This document shows, in pieces, positions 48,035 through 60,229 of a stretch of DNA of 64,000 nucleotides. The position numbers and the translations under genes were made by a program. Numbering within the stretch: position 1 is the first letter of the stretch; every line of letters begins with the position of its first letter. The DNA is taken from NCBI GenBank assembly GCA_018873245.2, contig JAEMBT020000004.1, positions 1,146,573-1,210,572 of the forward strand. The letters run 5' to 3'. The stretch comes from Archegozetes longisetosus (taxonomy: Eukaryota > Arthropoda > Arachnida > Sarcoptiformes > Trhypochthoniidae). The notes under the pieces are model-generated. The model saw only the letters and a list, made by a program, of their open reading frames with translations, searched no databases and had not been told where the DNA came from.

Positions 48035-50558
48035 TTCACTTTTCTCTACTGGCTATCAAATGAATAGTCAGAAGAACGGACATGTCTTTTGAATGGTTGA
48101 CAATAAGCTATAGCCCTAAACCAGAAAATAAAAGTCAGGAGTCTATCAAATGGTTCTGAATTACGCGCATTTAGTACTATAATAGAGACATAGATTTTGT
48201 TTGGCATACAATGAATGCAAGTTTTGAATAACTTGAATGAGTAAATGAGAATACGATGAACTGTAACTCTCGGACTAAATCAACTTCTCTTTAAATTTTC
48301 AGACGACAATACAATGCGATGGATATTATGAATATATACCAGCAGGTTTTGTCCCTTTTATTTTGAATAGTGTCGCTCCTCAATAGTCATATACTTAACT
48401 TCATTTGCTATTTGATGCGTCAACGGGAATAAAATCATTAACTAGTTATTCCCGTCATTTCAGTTCTCGAGACTTTCCAAGCCCAAGCTCTCCAAGTTAA
48501 AGTTCATTGGGTATTTATCTTTCTTTTACCTTTTATGTGTGTCCGAATAAATTTTGCGAAAATTCAAATTAAAAAGTAATTCTTACTCTTCATTAGTGAT
48601 AGTTCTCTCATTTCGATATTTTAAAAAGGTTTAAATCTATGACTTCACTCATTCATCAGATTTGACCAAAAACAGCAAAAATTTCTAGATTTACAGTAGA
48701 ATTGATTAAGAATATAAGCCAGCAATCAATATACAATCGTGTTCAAATCGCGGTCAAATGGTGCTGAAAATAATCTTGCAAGAAATTTGACCAAAATCTT
48801 GACTAGCCTAGAAAAATACTTCACAAATGTACGAAATTAGGAAAGTGCTCGAGACTTTTAGAACCTGAGCACTAATTGAACTAAGGGTTAAAAGTGAAGT
48901 ACAGTAACTCGTATTTTCTTTCAACTTCACATTAACGTTAAACATATCGTTCAGTTTGAAGGGATAGGAAAACCTATATTACTAATCATTTGGTGCCGTT
49001 TATTTGGTCCCTATATGGCTCAGTCTCTATTCTATCATAACAATAGATGTTAGTTAAGGATAATATATAGATATATTCATTCATTTATTACACTCATTGA
49101 GAAGTGTCAGGAATAGCATAATAGAGAGAACCTTATAGTACGAAATAGAGGGAAATTTGTGTTTAAGCCGCAAATCAGTGTTTCAATTGAATGCTATACT
49201 AGAAAAATTTTTATTATAACTTATTTTATATATTTATTTAGTTCTCTCTCTCCCCTATCAGAGATAGAAATAGGCGTCAAATACTTATTTGGGTAATAGT
49301 ATTGGCGAAACCGATTGCCCTGTATTTTATGATACAATTGTGTGCAATAGCGTATAGAATATTCTCCGTACAAGAGCGCAGATGTAAATCCCTTGATATC
49401 AATATTCTCTAAGAGTGCGCTACCGATGGAAAAAATATAACGCATTAGGACTTCTCTATCTAGCTATACATGAAATTATAGGACTTAAGAGAAGTGTTAT
49501 TATAAGCCAAATGTAATAATGGATGGGTTGGCAATACTTAGAGAATATTAATCACATTTTGTGTATAGATTTTTCTGGTTTTATATTCATGTTTTGGAAG
49601 AGGTTTCAGTTTTAGGCTTTTATTGGTTTAACGCGGCAATTTTTGTCTCTATGCTTCACTTCATATGTATTTTTGTGTTTAATTTTGTTTCAGCCATTGA
49701 GGATCCAGTAGTTTATTATTGTCATAACTGATAATTCAATAATTTATTAGTTAGCTTTGTATAAATGAGTATTAGTTGACCTTTCAGTTTTTAAGTGAAG
49801 TATTCAAGTTTTTAATGTGCTTAACATTAATATTTGAGATACAATTGTAAGCAGAACTTTCGCTCTCGAGCCAAATACAATTAAACTGTGATTCGCGAAC
49901 AAACCAAATTAAGCAAATATCTTGTTTGAGAATAGATTCATTTCATTGTTTTCAAAATAACGATAATTAAGTAACTAATTATCCATTAGTTAGTGGTTTA
50001 GAAAATGTGAACCTTAATGAGCAGAGAGCATGGAATCCAATATTAGAAACGATTTTCTTAAGTGAATAATAAACTAAAACATAAGACAAGAGCTGAGACC
50101 CAAATTATTTCTTATTATAAAAATAATAACTTATGTTAAAACAAAGAGCTAAACTAAACAAACTATAAGATTTTACGCAATAAACAATTATAGCATAAGC
50201 GAAAAAAATCATTAATAGTCGAATAGTAGAAGAGAATCTCATTTAAAATCCTTAATAATTCTTAATAATTGGTTTCTGTGTTCAGAGGCTTTAATGGCAT
50301 TAAGTATTGTTTTTTTCTCATATTATATGCCTGTTGTGATTTGCGCAATCTTTACTAGTTGTATACATATAATTTAAAAGATATCATATTTAATTATTGC
50401 GAGCGAACACAAATATTTATATAGGCTTTAAGTTATCTTTTTTATTCTTTAAGAGAGAACTAGTAGTCTATTTGATGAATGACTCTTTGTCTCGCAAACT
50501 AATAGTAATACTTATGAACAATTTAAATAATATTTCATCTCTATTTTTATTATACCAT

Positions 50559-50572
<14 letters not shown>

Positions 50573-50612
<40 letters not shown>
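50573..50612 (+). repeat. (CT)n microsatellite
   Basis: 40 bases of TC. Confidence 0.97.
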
Positions 50613-50615
<3 letters not shown>

Positions 50616-53600
50616 AGCATTACATATGCTATTATTGTGTAAGTATTTATTTGCGCTTTTGTGAGAACCTTTCACTTTGAGAAATATTAAAATACGGTCT
50701 TGTTTTTTGAAGAGAACCATCTATTAAGTTATGGTATTAGAAGAAACGAATAAAATATTTATCATCAGAAAGTCTTTTAACTTTATCTTAAAGTAAAAGT
50801 GTTTTTCTAATCCAAACCAATTTAAGATTTGATTCGAAGTGCAATATAGGAAATGAAAAATGAGTTTTTGTTCAGATTTAGCTTGGACAACTTTTAACTT
50901 CTCTTTCTGAACTCATTTTTAACCTAAATATATAACCCACAAATCCATTTACGTCGAACTATTAAGTCTGAAATTTCATTTTCTTATTAATCACCTAAAA
51001 TGAATACTTTATTTTCACTTAAGGTCCGATGTTTTCTTCAACGGAAACTTTGTCAGCTTCAATTTTTTGAATAACAGTACTTTTAACTAGACTTTACTGC
51101 ACTGAGCAATAAAGAGAAGACTTTTAAAAGCTGCTAATATATTAATAAGACAAAAGCAATTAGCAATTAGCATGATTTATACTACTTAATGGTTGAATAA
51201 ATAAGTTTATAATTTGTTCGAAAGCTCTAAAACTGATAATAAAACGAGAAATATAGCAAAGAATGACTACAGAATTATTGTATTCATAATTTTCAAGTTT
51301 AAAAACATTTATAATTGATGTGTTGATTGCGCACTGATTACTGAAAATATAATCACGTTTTAAAAATACGAGTAATAAAAAGAAGACTAAACTTTCTCTT
51401 TGCTCGAAAAAGCTCTTCTCCTTTAATATATATTCACAACTCAACTAAACTAACACTTAAAGCATAATTATTTTGATCATTAATTTGAGGAAATGTTCTC
51501 ATAATAACTAAAAACGACAACTAATTTGAACGCAAACATTATATTTTAAGTAGTAATATGCAGTTTATTTAGAGGCATAAGTACCTTAACAAAAACAAGA
51601 ATAAAATACAAATTACAAAGTAGTATAGGCAGAATATTTGTCCACTCAATTATTACCACAGTGAAACTCCAATATATCCATACATGAGACCATGTTCAAA
51701 TTAAATACAGCATAAGCAAATATTGATCTTCTAAATAATAATTACAATCAACTTCTGATACACCATACATAAGATAGTAAATAGATCATTTTATCGACAT
51801 ATATGGCAATAAATAATTAGCTATTTATCAGTTGAAGATTTTATGAATTTTTTCTTACTAGTTATCTACTTATAAGAAGGAAAAAAGTTTTATGCTTCAC
51901 TTATAGTCTCTTCTCTTTTGTTTGAAAGAGAACACGATTGACAGCGAATATTAATGCAATTGACGCCCATTTAAGAGAGAACTTTTTTCTTTTCTAACTG
52001 ATAGGTGAGACTTAACATTAATTTATTATTATATACAAACACATCATATTTATTATAACTAATACTTGTATACACATCAATACCTGTTTAAAGAAGAAAA
52101 AGTTTCTCTAATTTTTTCTCCTATGTCTTAAAAGTTATATATGTGTGGGTTTTGCTGCCAAATGGACGTTGACTTAAGTCAAAATAATTATATGTGAAAT
52201 AATGTGCTGATAATAAACTAGCTATAAGTGAATGCTGTGACTAATTTGCAATGCAATTCATATTTTTCTTCTCTAGTCAGATAAATGCCAAATGACATGT
52301 GCTCTCGTCACAGCATTTTTTCTTTCTTATTCTTGATCTTCAGATTCGATTTATTCATGAAAAGCTACTATTAATAAATGGAATCTAAAACAATAAGAAA
52401 GAAGTCAAATTTGTGATCAGAGAAAAAACTCGAGAAAACTAGACAGCACTTCATTTTGAAATTTGATTTCACTTTCTCAACTCTATATGAATTTTTTGTA
52501 AATAGCTTCTGATATTCATTATAAGTGGTTTCAATATAAAATAGATATTAAAATATGTGTTTTTCCGTTTGTGGGTCGTTTTTATTGATAGCGATATTTA
52601 AGAACGCATTTAAAAGTATAGAAAATATTTTTTAATTGGATGTTAAACAAGGCTTTAGTTTATCATAAACTTTATTCAATCATGCCTTCAATTATTTATT
52701 GATAGACTTGAACTGAATTTGTCTTAAAACAGCAAATCGTATTGTTTGGGAGTTTTCTCCTAATTATTAATATTGTAAATCTTACGTAATCTAAAACTTT
52801 TTAATCATAAGCAAAATATTTTTCCGAATTAATTAAAGAAGTTTTTTCATGAGAATATAAATTATGTGCTGAAAACATGAACAACATTTTTGCGAAACCG
52901 ATAGACTAATTAGTTATGCGATAAACTAATTATTTAAGATTTTTCTTACACCGAACAAATTTGTGAATAAATTGACTCTTTACTCACAAAATCATTATAA
53001 CCAGAGACAATTTCTTATTTAAGACTTCAAGTACATAGAAATTATGAACAAAATTTTGACGTTGAGTATTATTTATGGTTTTAATAACTGATGCGTTCAT
53101 AATATCAATCAATCGATAGTCTCGGTTGACATAAGTCAACATTTTTTAAGATTGAATGAATAATTTAAGGTTTGATAATATCTAATTATATTACGAGATA
53201 TTTTAGGGCCTTTGAGAAATAATTAAACTTCCAAAAGAAAAATTTGATATTAATTAGCATTTTTTCTCATTATTTATATTAATTATCGATAGCTATTAAC
53301 AGAGAATTAGTGTTAATACTAAGCAGACAAAACGAGAGATGCAATTAAATTACAGTACAAAATAGCAGTTCATTATTCAAAATGTAATTTTCAAAGAAAT
53401 ACAAAAGTAATAACAAGTTTTGAGCACGTGCTTGTCAGTTTTTTTTGAGTCAAGACTAATTGATAGAAAAACCTTTTCCTAATTGCAAACAAATAGCGGT
53501 ACAGCTATTTATGAACATATTCAACTCTATCTAGATATGACTGTTTAGACGTTGAGCAAAAGCTGATTTTTACCCCACATAGAAATTTATACATTTATTA

Positions 53601-54841
53601 ATCTTTAAATTAATACAGGGTTAAGACGTTAAAAAAAATACTTTTCAAGAATGTTAACAAATATTTTTTTTAATAGTGCAGGAAATGCAATTCAAATTTA
53701 ATGTTTCTATTGCTGAAAAAATTAAAGCTCAAAACAATCTTCCGCTGTTTAAAAACCCTGGGATTTGAACTTGAATACTTTTAGAAATTTCAAAAAATTT
53801 ATTAATAATTACATAAGTTTTATCATTAATAAAAATAACTTTAAGAATGAATTGAATGCCAGAAAAATCCCTAAATATTTCTAATTTAATCATTAATTTT
53901 TCATATCTTATAACTTAAGCTTCAATGCCCTAACGCCAAGTTTTTCAATCTTTATAAATATCTGAATCTTGTTTTCAACCCTTGCTGTGCAGTAAGAACT
54001 ATCCTACAAAAATCATATATTTATCACGAAAATAAACTCATTTAATCACTTGCGAGCCCTTAAAAGTTTGAAATCATTTCCTGAGAAAAAGCATAACTAT
54101 CTAGGAGTAAAAAATTAACCAATGATATATAGATTTGATCATATCATCAATTTTTACGTTGAATTATTCATAAATTATTTATCCTTTAAATTAGTTATTT
54201 TGATGACTTTTTGATTCTTATTAATATCTGAATTATTGCTCTAATGATAATGAATTTTCAAGCTATTATAGCCCATTAGCTATTTGTCCTATGAAGGAGT
54301 TTTTAGAGTCAAAATGTTTATTTGTTTTAATTAGAAATTTTTATTTATAGCCTGATTAGGGATAAAGTTCCGTTCATTTATTATGGACAATTAGAAATTT
54401 AGTTAAAATCAAGCTTTTATTCACTGAACAGTTTTTATTTACTCGTCAAACAACAAAGACTTTTTCAGAATTATTCAGTTTATGTTCAGACAAAAAGTTT
54501 TGACTCAACTTTATAGTAGTTTTCAAAATTTATTTATTTGTTATCTGGTATTCAATGATATCTAAATCAAAAACAAATCGCAGTATAATTAGTACTCTTA
54601 ACAAGTTCTTAGCTAAAAATTTTGATGTTTATATCGCATGTTTTTTGGAAAAGTATTTGTTCACTAAATAGATAATTAAACTTAATCTATTAATAGTCAC
54701 GAAAAAAGTTCGTAAAATATTTTATAGCCATTAAAAGCGTCCAAAAGTAAACAAATTATAAGTTTAAAATGTTTTAAAGGATATCTAGCACTAAAATTAT
54801 TTATAACTCAATTTTTGAGCTGAAAAATTTACTCATAGGTA

Positions 54842-55098
54842 CAGTAAAATCTCGTTAAAGAAACATCTCAATGATAAGCTGATGTTTATAGGAACTATCA
54901 TTAAGCTTACATTTCTAAAATTGTTACAACTTTGCCTTATAATCCATTTTTGGGGATGAATCACATTTAAAAAGTTCCTTCTAGTGTAGTATAAAATCTC
55001 GCTATAACCAACTTATCAATAATGGATTAGTATGTATGGGGACTGTATGTAAATCCCCAACTTTTTAAATACTGGTTTATTATAACGAGGGTTTTGTG
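54842..55098. mobile_element. Tigger/pogo-like MITE relic, about 257 bp, TA-flanked
   Basis: The left end is CAGTAAAATCTCGTTAAAGA and the right end ATTATAACGAGGGTTTTGTG, each next to TA. A second inward copy of the terminal motif (ATAAAATCTCGCTATAACC) lies near 54991, so it may be a nested pair. Confidence 0.5.
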
Positions 55099-56429
55099 TA
55101 TTTTTCCGAGTATGACTGACACTGAGAACGCATAGACCTTTAAAAGACATTTATTTAATATATATTTATTAGCTAAACCTTTTTTAAAGGCAAAGTTCAT
55201 TTCCTGCTTCTTATTTAGTTATATAGTATGCACTTGAAAAAAACTAAATGATAATTTGCTAGCAGAGAACAGATTAAGAAGCAAAATCTTCATTTTATTT
55301 TAAATAAAATAATTAACTTATAAACACACGCAAAAGTGCGTGGAATATACAGAAAACTTTATTTTCTTATTGACTGACATTTTTGAAGGGAATCCCTGTT
55401 TATTAAATGCGTATAAAAATTCTTCTTTAAATAAAGATATCTTGACAACTGCTGTGTTTTGTTAAGTATATAATACTCCAAGAACTTTATCTCTCAATTA
55501 AAATGATTGGGAGAGAGAAAAATTTCTTTCAGTAATGTTTGAAATTTTTTAGTTTCACAACTTTTTGGAGAAGAAAAATTTTTATATTTAGATATTTTTC
55601 CTACAGTTTAGTCGAGAATAAGAAAACCTGTTTTCAAGCTTAAGGTTTAACGCTGTTTACAAACCAATTATAATTTTAAAGCGTAAAAATTGAATAGTTT
55701 TTGACATTAGGAAACATGACTTTAAAGATATATAACTTTTTTAGAGTGTAAATCAAAATAAAATTAGAGGCGCTTATAATCACTTGTTTAACAAACTATA
55801 AGAAAATTAAATGAAACAAAATATTATCCAATATTCAAACGTCATTTGAGCAAAAAAAGCCCTAACTTAATTTCACGGCTTATAAGAAAAACTAATTTCT
55901 TTCTGATACAAAGTAGGCGTAAAAATATCCTACAAAGTAAATATTTGTTTAAAAAAAATCGTTTTTTAAATGAGAGAAATTTTTTGGCCTAAATGAAAAG
56001 CTAAAAAGTTTTTTCTCTTAAGAAATTTTATCTCTTAAGCAATAATATAATCATAATAAGAGGTGCGTCTCATCTTATCTTAAGATTTTCTCTTAAGTAA
56101 TTTTTTCCAAGTGGTTAAGAAATAAGTTTAAATAACTTAAGCAAAAAATTCACTTAAAAAACACTCATTAAGTCTCTTAACGTGCGACTACTTCGATATT
56201 TATTTCTTAGAAAAGAGATTTTTTACAAGCTCTCAATTTATCGCATACATTGATCTACAGAGAAAATGATGTGTAAATTGAAAATTTGTCTACTAACAAA
56301 TAGATATAAGAGCCATAAGAGATGCAACAAATAAATACTAGTATCAACACAAAAAAGAAAACATTTTTCTTTCAACCGATCAATGATATAATACATGATA
56401 AATATGTTAGTTTGAAAGAAAAACACAGT

Positions 56430-56495
56430 TAAACCTCCTTATAGTGATCCACGAATGAACGAAATATCATTACAACGAGATTTCATCTTATGATT
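56430..56495. mobile_element. Tigger-like terminal motifs just past the upstream EMX-family gene
   Basis: CAGTTAAACCTCCTTATAGT and, about 45 bases on, the inverse ATTACAACGAGATTTCATC. This looks like a very short or deleted element about 95 bases past the stop codon, possibly inside the 3' transcribed region. Confidence 0.45.
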
Positions 56496-56559
56496 AATTA
56501 TAGTTACATCGAAAAAACTCACACAAAAACTTGTTAATTATTGCAATTATTTCTAGCTT

Positions 56560-56565
56560 TTTATT
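56560..56565 (-). terminator. Candidate poly(A) signal of the upstream EMX-family gene
   Basis: AATAAA on the minus strand starts 23 bases past the stop codon. If it is used, the 3' UTR is extremely short. AATAAA is common by chance in such AT-rich DNA, so support is weak. Confidence 0.3.
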
Positions 56566-56587
56566 TAATAAGTTATAGAAAAAGCCT

Positions 56588-57084
56588 TTAAATCTTCAGC
56601 GAAGAAGTCGAGGCTATCGATGTTGGTAATGATGAAGTATTTACGCTTGATGGCATCGTTTTATACCAGAAGTCATGTCTGACATCACGACTAATCAGAT
56701 CATGATCACCTTCACTGTCATCATCGTGTTCGAGATCCACATCTTCATCAACTTCTTCGTCATCAGAATTTAGACAATTATCTTTGGCACTACTCGAAGC
56801 ATTATCACTTGAACTGATAGCACTTCCAGTATGTTGTTCGTCCTCTTCTTGTTTCTGTCTCTTATGTTTAGTCCTTCTATTTTGAAACCAAACTTTCACT
56901 TGAGTTTCACTTAAGCCTAAATTGTTGGCCAATTGTTTTCGCTCGTTACCGACCACATAGTGGTTCTTCTCGAAAGCCTGTTCTAACTTTAATAACTGGC
57001 CTGGACTGAAGGCTGTCCGGATTCGTTTCGGTTTTCGAAAGGGTGGTAATAAAAACGAGGAGAAATTACCGTCGAATGGCATAC
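56588..57084 (-). CDS. ems: Exon 2 of the upstream EMX-family gene (whole homeobox and tail)
   Basis: 497 bases. The acceptor TTTGTAAAG ends at 57085; the first two bases finish the Gly codon. The complete homeodomain is read without interruption across Gln44-Val45, where the other copy has a 6.8-kb intron. The exon ends with TAA at 56588. A short linker of about 15 residues separates the splice site from Phe-Arg-Lys-Pro-Lys-Arg. Confidence 0.95.
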
Positions 57085-58588
57085 CTTTACAAACAATTAA
57101 ATATTTTATTAGGAATTTTTTGTTAAGAATTCATTGACTGATGCAAAAGTTCATAATATCGTTTTTTCGGTATGTCTCATGTAGATAAGAACTTATTCAA
57201 ACAACTTTCTACAGGATAATCGAAATTTTATTTCCAATCAGTTTTAAATTATCGGAGATTTAATATTCTTTAAGAAATTTGAAATGATTTTAATGCTGAA
57301 ATATTTTTTCCCTTCTTGATCTACTATTGAAATGCAGACTGTGATTAATTAATAATTTTTTATTTGAGACATAGATCAATTTTTAAGGTATAGGGTGGTA
57401 GGTCTCTTCATATCCTATATAATATTTGCAAAGTGTTCAAATATGAAGACTATCATTATCGAAGCATCAGAGATATTGGCGGGAATTGATCACAATGAAG
57501 ATCTAGTTAACTGTTGAATGCGCTCTCATTCATCAAATCTGGTCAATCAAAAGAGCGTTCAGCTTTTATCTCATAACATGTAAGCTTATATGAATATCTC
57601 AAATAGCTGCATCTATTGAACCATGAGAGCGTTGATAGATGTGAAACAATCGGTAAATATAAATAACTTATACACATAGATTTAAGAATAGTAATTCGTG
57701 ATGAAGCTAATAAGTAATCATTTTTCTGGCAAATTCTCTTTGTTCAGTAGATTTTTTGTTATCATTCCTGTCTCGAGTATTGGTCACTATAATAACAGAT
57801 AATTTTCGGCAAAACTAAAACTCCATAATCTAATGCCTCATTGGTTTCAATATTTGACCATGAAAGTTAAAGACTTTCTGTTCAGAGATTAAGGGAGTTA
57901 AAAAGTTATCAGGAAATCTAAACTTTTATCCTGATTAGTTGAAATCTAAAGCGAATATAAAGAAGTTTTCAAAATTATATTTACCATGAAATCTATTAGC
58001 AAATGGATTGGCCCTAAGGAGCCATGGATATAGAGCTACCGCTTGGTGATATTCTTGAGGTATTGGTGACATATGATGTGTCGCTGCCATCATCATAGAG
58101 TGTGATATCGCCGACTGTGGTGAAGGTTGGACTCCAGTCAGACCTATGGGGGAGTGATGGCTATGAAGTGGATGAGGTTGTTGCTGTTGATGCGGATGTG
58201 GTCGATTGTGATCGATATATGGACTCGATTTGGCAACTGATAGTATAGGCGATGGTGTGCTTAACGGTGATGCGTTTCTTATCTGATTAGGTGACGATAA
58301 ATGTTGAACATTTGATGGCATTTGGTTTGGTTTTATTGGTGGCGACGAGGTCTGAAAACGATTTATTGGCGAGAGTTTTGGCTTTTGATGAGCTGATGGT
58401 GAATTTTGTGTCGGCCTATTTTTATCAAGCATATTATTGTTTTCGCTTGACTTTCGGCCGACTATGGAGTCAATACTGAATGTAAGCTTAGGTTTTGATG
58501 GATTTGTTGTAATGTTGTCAGCCGTTGCGGTCGCGGCTGTTATATGGCCAATAGATGGAAATGACATATGCGGTGCCAGAGGCATCAT
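56588..58588 (-). CDS. ems: EMX/empty spiracles-family homeobox transcription factor, upstream copy (two exons, 366 aa)
   Basis: Predicted nuclear DNA-binding protein. Joined exons are 58588-57985 and 57084-56588, with a single 900-bp phase-1 intron. The eh1-like motif ([10 protein letters not shown]) is at residues 35-44. A long Pro/Ser/His/Gln-rich linker follows. The hexapeptide Tyr-Pro-Trp-Leu-Leu is at 187-191, followed by Arg-Phe-His-Gly. The homeodomain is 220-279 with Trp48, Phe49, Gln50, Asn51 and Arg53; its end (Arg-Thr-Lys-His-Lys-Arg-Gln-Lys) is the same as in the other copy. The C-terminal 87 residues contain a strongly acidic block and a short His-Asp-Phe-Trp-Tyr-Lys motif. The homeobox is uninterrupted, unlike its neighbour. 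Family assignment is firm; orthology to fly ems or E5 is not settled. Confidence 0.95.
57085..57984 (-). other. Intron of the upstream EMX-family gene (900 bp)
   Basis: GT..AG phase-1 intron. AT-rich, with no open frame of note and no repeat recognised. Confidence 0.85.
57985..58588 (-). CDS. ems: Exon 1 of the upstream EMX-family gene
   Basis: 604 bases encode residues 1-201 plus the first base of Gly202. The donor is GTAAAT after Arg-Phe-His-G, the same place and phase as in the other copy. The exon contains the eh1-like motif, low-complexity Ser/Pro, His and Gln runs, and the intact Tyr-Pro-Trp-Leu-Leu hexapeptide. The Met-Met-Pro start matches the paralogue. Confidence 0.93.
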
Positions 58589-58885
58589 AGCTTTGGTTTA
58601 TGGATCGGATTTCAGGATAAGTTTTTCAATCAATCATAAAATCAATTTTTCGAAAAATGTACATAGGTCATTTAAAAACCATTGAAAAACAGTGACTTTT
58701 ATGGCAGACAAATTTGAGCATAATTTCAGAAATTACTTTTGAATCACTTCCGAAAAATCTTGTTACTGCTGGAAAACACACTTCAAGAAAAACCAAACCC
58801 AGAAGAAAATTGTTTTATTTCCCTCTGGAGTCGAGACTGACGTTTAGAGTAAACCCTCCGCTCGAAGAAGAATAACATTTGGGGC

Positions 58886-58893
58886 GATATATA
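58886..58893 (-). promoter_or_regulatory. Candidate TATA element upstream of the second EMX-family gene
   Basis: TATATATC, the same octamer as at the other gene, followed by CGCCCC. It lies about 300 bases before the start codon. A TCAGTC initiator-like word is at 58840-58835, but 55 bases away, which is too far for a standard pair; another TATATATC is at 59094-59087. The promoter is not fixed. Confidence 0.2.
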
Positions 58894-60229
58894 CACAAAA
58901 CCGAAATGCTAGACAAGAGGTGAACACACATACGCAAATCATTTTTTGGTTTATTAGCTTAAGGGCAATATTAGACAATACTATCATCTTATTGGTAGCT
59001 CTATTAATGCCTGGGAGTGGTCTCAATACCATTTGACGCGCTGTTCCTCGCTGAATCTTTCCTCACAGAGAGTGTGCAATATATGAGATATATAAATAAA
59101 TATAACATATTATGTTTTTACTGCTTATTTTTATGGACATGTTATGCACTGCTATTTCTCTATCTAGTACTAAACGCCTGCGAATCTCACCATCAGATCA
59201 ATTGATGGAAGGATCATATTCACCTTTAAGGCAAATATTAAGTTAAATAATATCATGAGAGGTCTTTAGATAGCGAAAAAGGAATACAGTGTCTGATAGT
59301 TTAGCACTTTTCTAACTTATTATAATTGGATTTTCATTTGTTTGTCTGCGCGCTAACAATAAAAGAAAACTTCATTTTCCCTATATTGTTATTTATTAAT
59401 GCTATTAATTGTATGAACATTACATCGAATATGAAGTTTTTTAAATCTGATTTTTCGTAATTCATTTTCAAGCTCTTTGTTTTAAACTTGTTTAATATTT
59501 TTGTTAGTCAATGATTTTCAATTTATGCAAACTGCTTTTGATAAGTCTTTACGTTCAATTTAGTAAGCAATTTATGAATATTTTGAGTAATTGCTTATTA
59601 TGTTATGAACACGACTTTTTCATGAGCCTATTAATGCAATTAATTCGGTTCATATCCATCTCAACAAACAGAGACCTAGAGCTTAAAATAGTATCAAATT
59701 TTTTCAGTTAAGCTGAAAGAATAAAAAATTAAAGTTAAGATTACATGAGCGAAAAAAATTCTCATGAAATATAAGAATAGGAATTAAGCATAGATTTAAC
59801 CCTTTTGTTTATCAATTTCAAAATTTTCTATCTTGTTAAAAAATATTAAATTAAATATTTCAGTAAAATGTGTAGAAAAATAAGATTACATGAGATAATA
59901 ACTATACCTATGATTAAAATTAACAAAAAATCTTCTATCTTTGAGAAAAATGAATTTATCTCTCACAATTTTCTCTATTACGATAAGCCAAAATCTGAAC
60001 AATTTTTCAAAAATAAACGTAAACCAAAAACATAACCAAACACTAAGAAGAAAAGATAAGAGACCGATAATTGTTGTTTTGCGTGAAATCTCATTACTTT
60101 ATGTTTAAGTGCTTAATAAGGAGGCGAACGGTGTGGGCCTTAAAACGATATTTAAGCTGTTTATTTGAAGTCTAAGTCTCCAATTAATAATAAGCGTATT
60201 ATTTATGACATTGGCTTACAATCGACTTA

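Larger units (their letters stand above)
43310..56587. other. Gene-poor region between the EMX-family genes, distal part
   Basis: No intact gene seen. It contains a 33-codon open frame (46067-46168), (CT)n tracts at 48008-48034 and 50573-50612, a Tigger-like element (54842-55098) and related ends at 56430-56495. Less AT-rich stretches at 44520-44720 and 47640-48500 stand out from the background and could be regulatory, but no firm motif supports this. Confidence 0.5.

Noticed and set aside
52165..53150. Small palindromes TTGACTTAAGTCAA and GTTGACATAAGTCAAC
   Set aside because: Short, isolated and within chance expectation for this base composition; no array or element around them.
58291..58685. 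Plus-strand open frames at 58291-58479 and 58437-58685
   Set aside because: Shadows of the upstream EMX-family exon 1 on the other strand.
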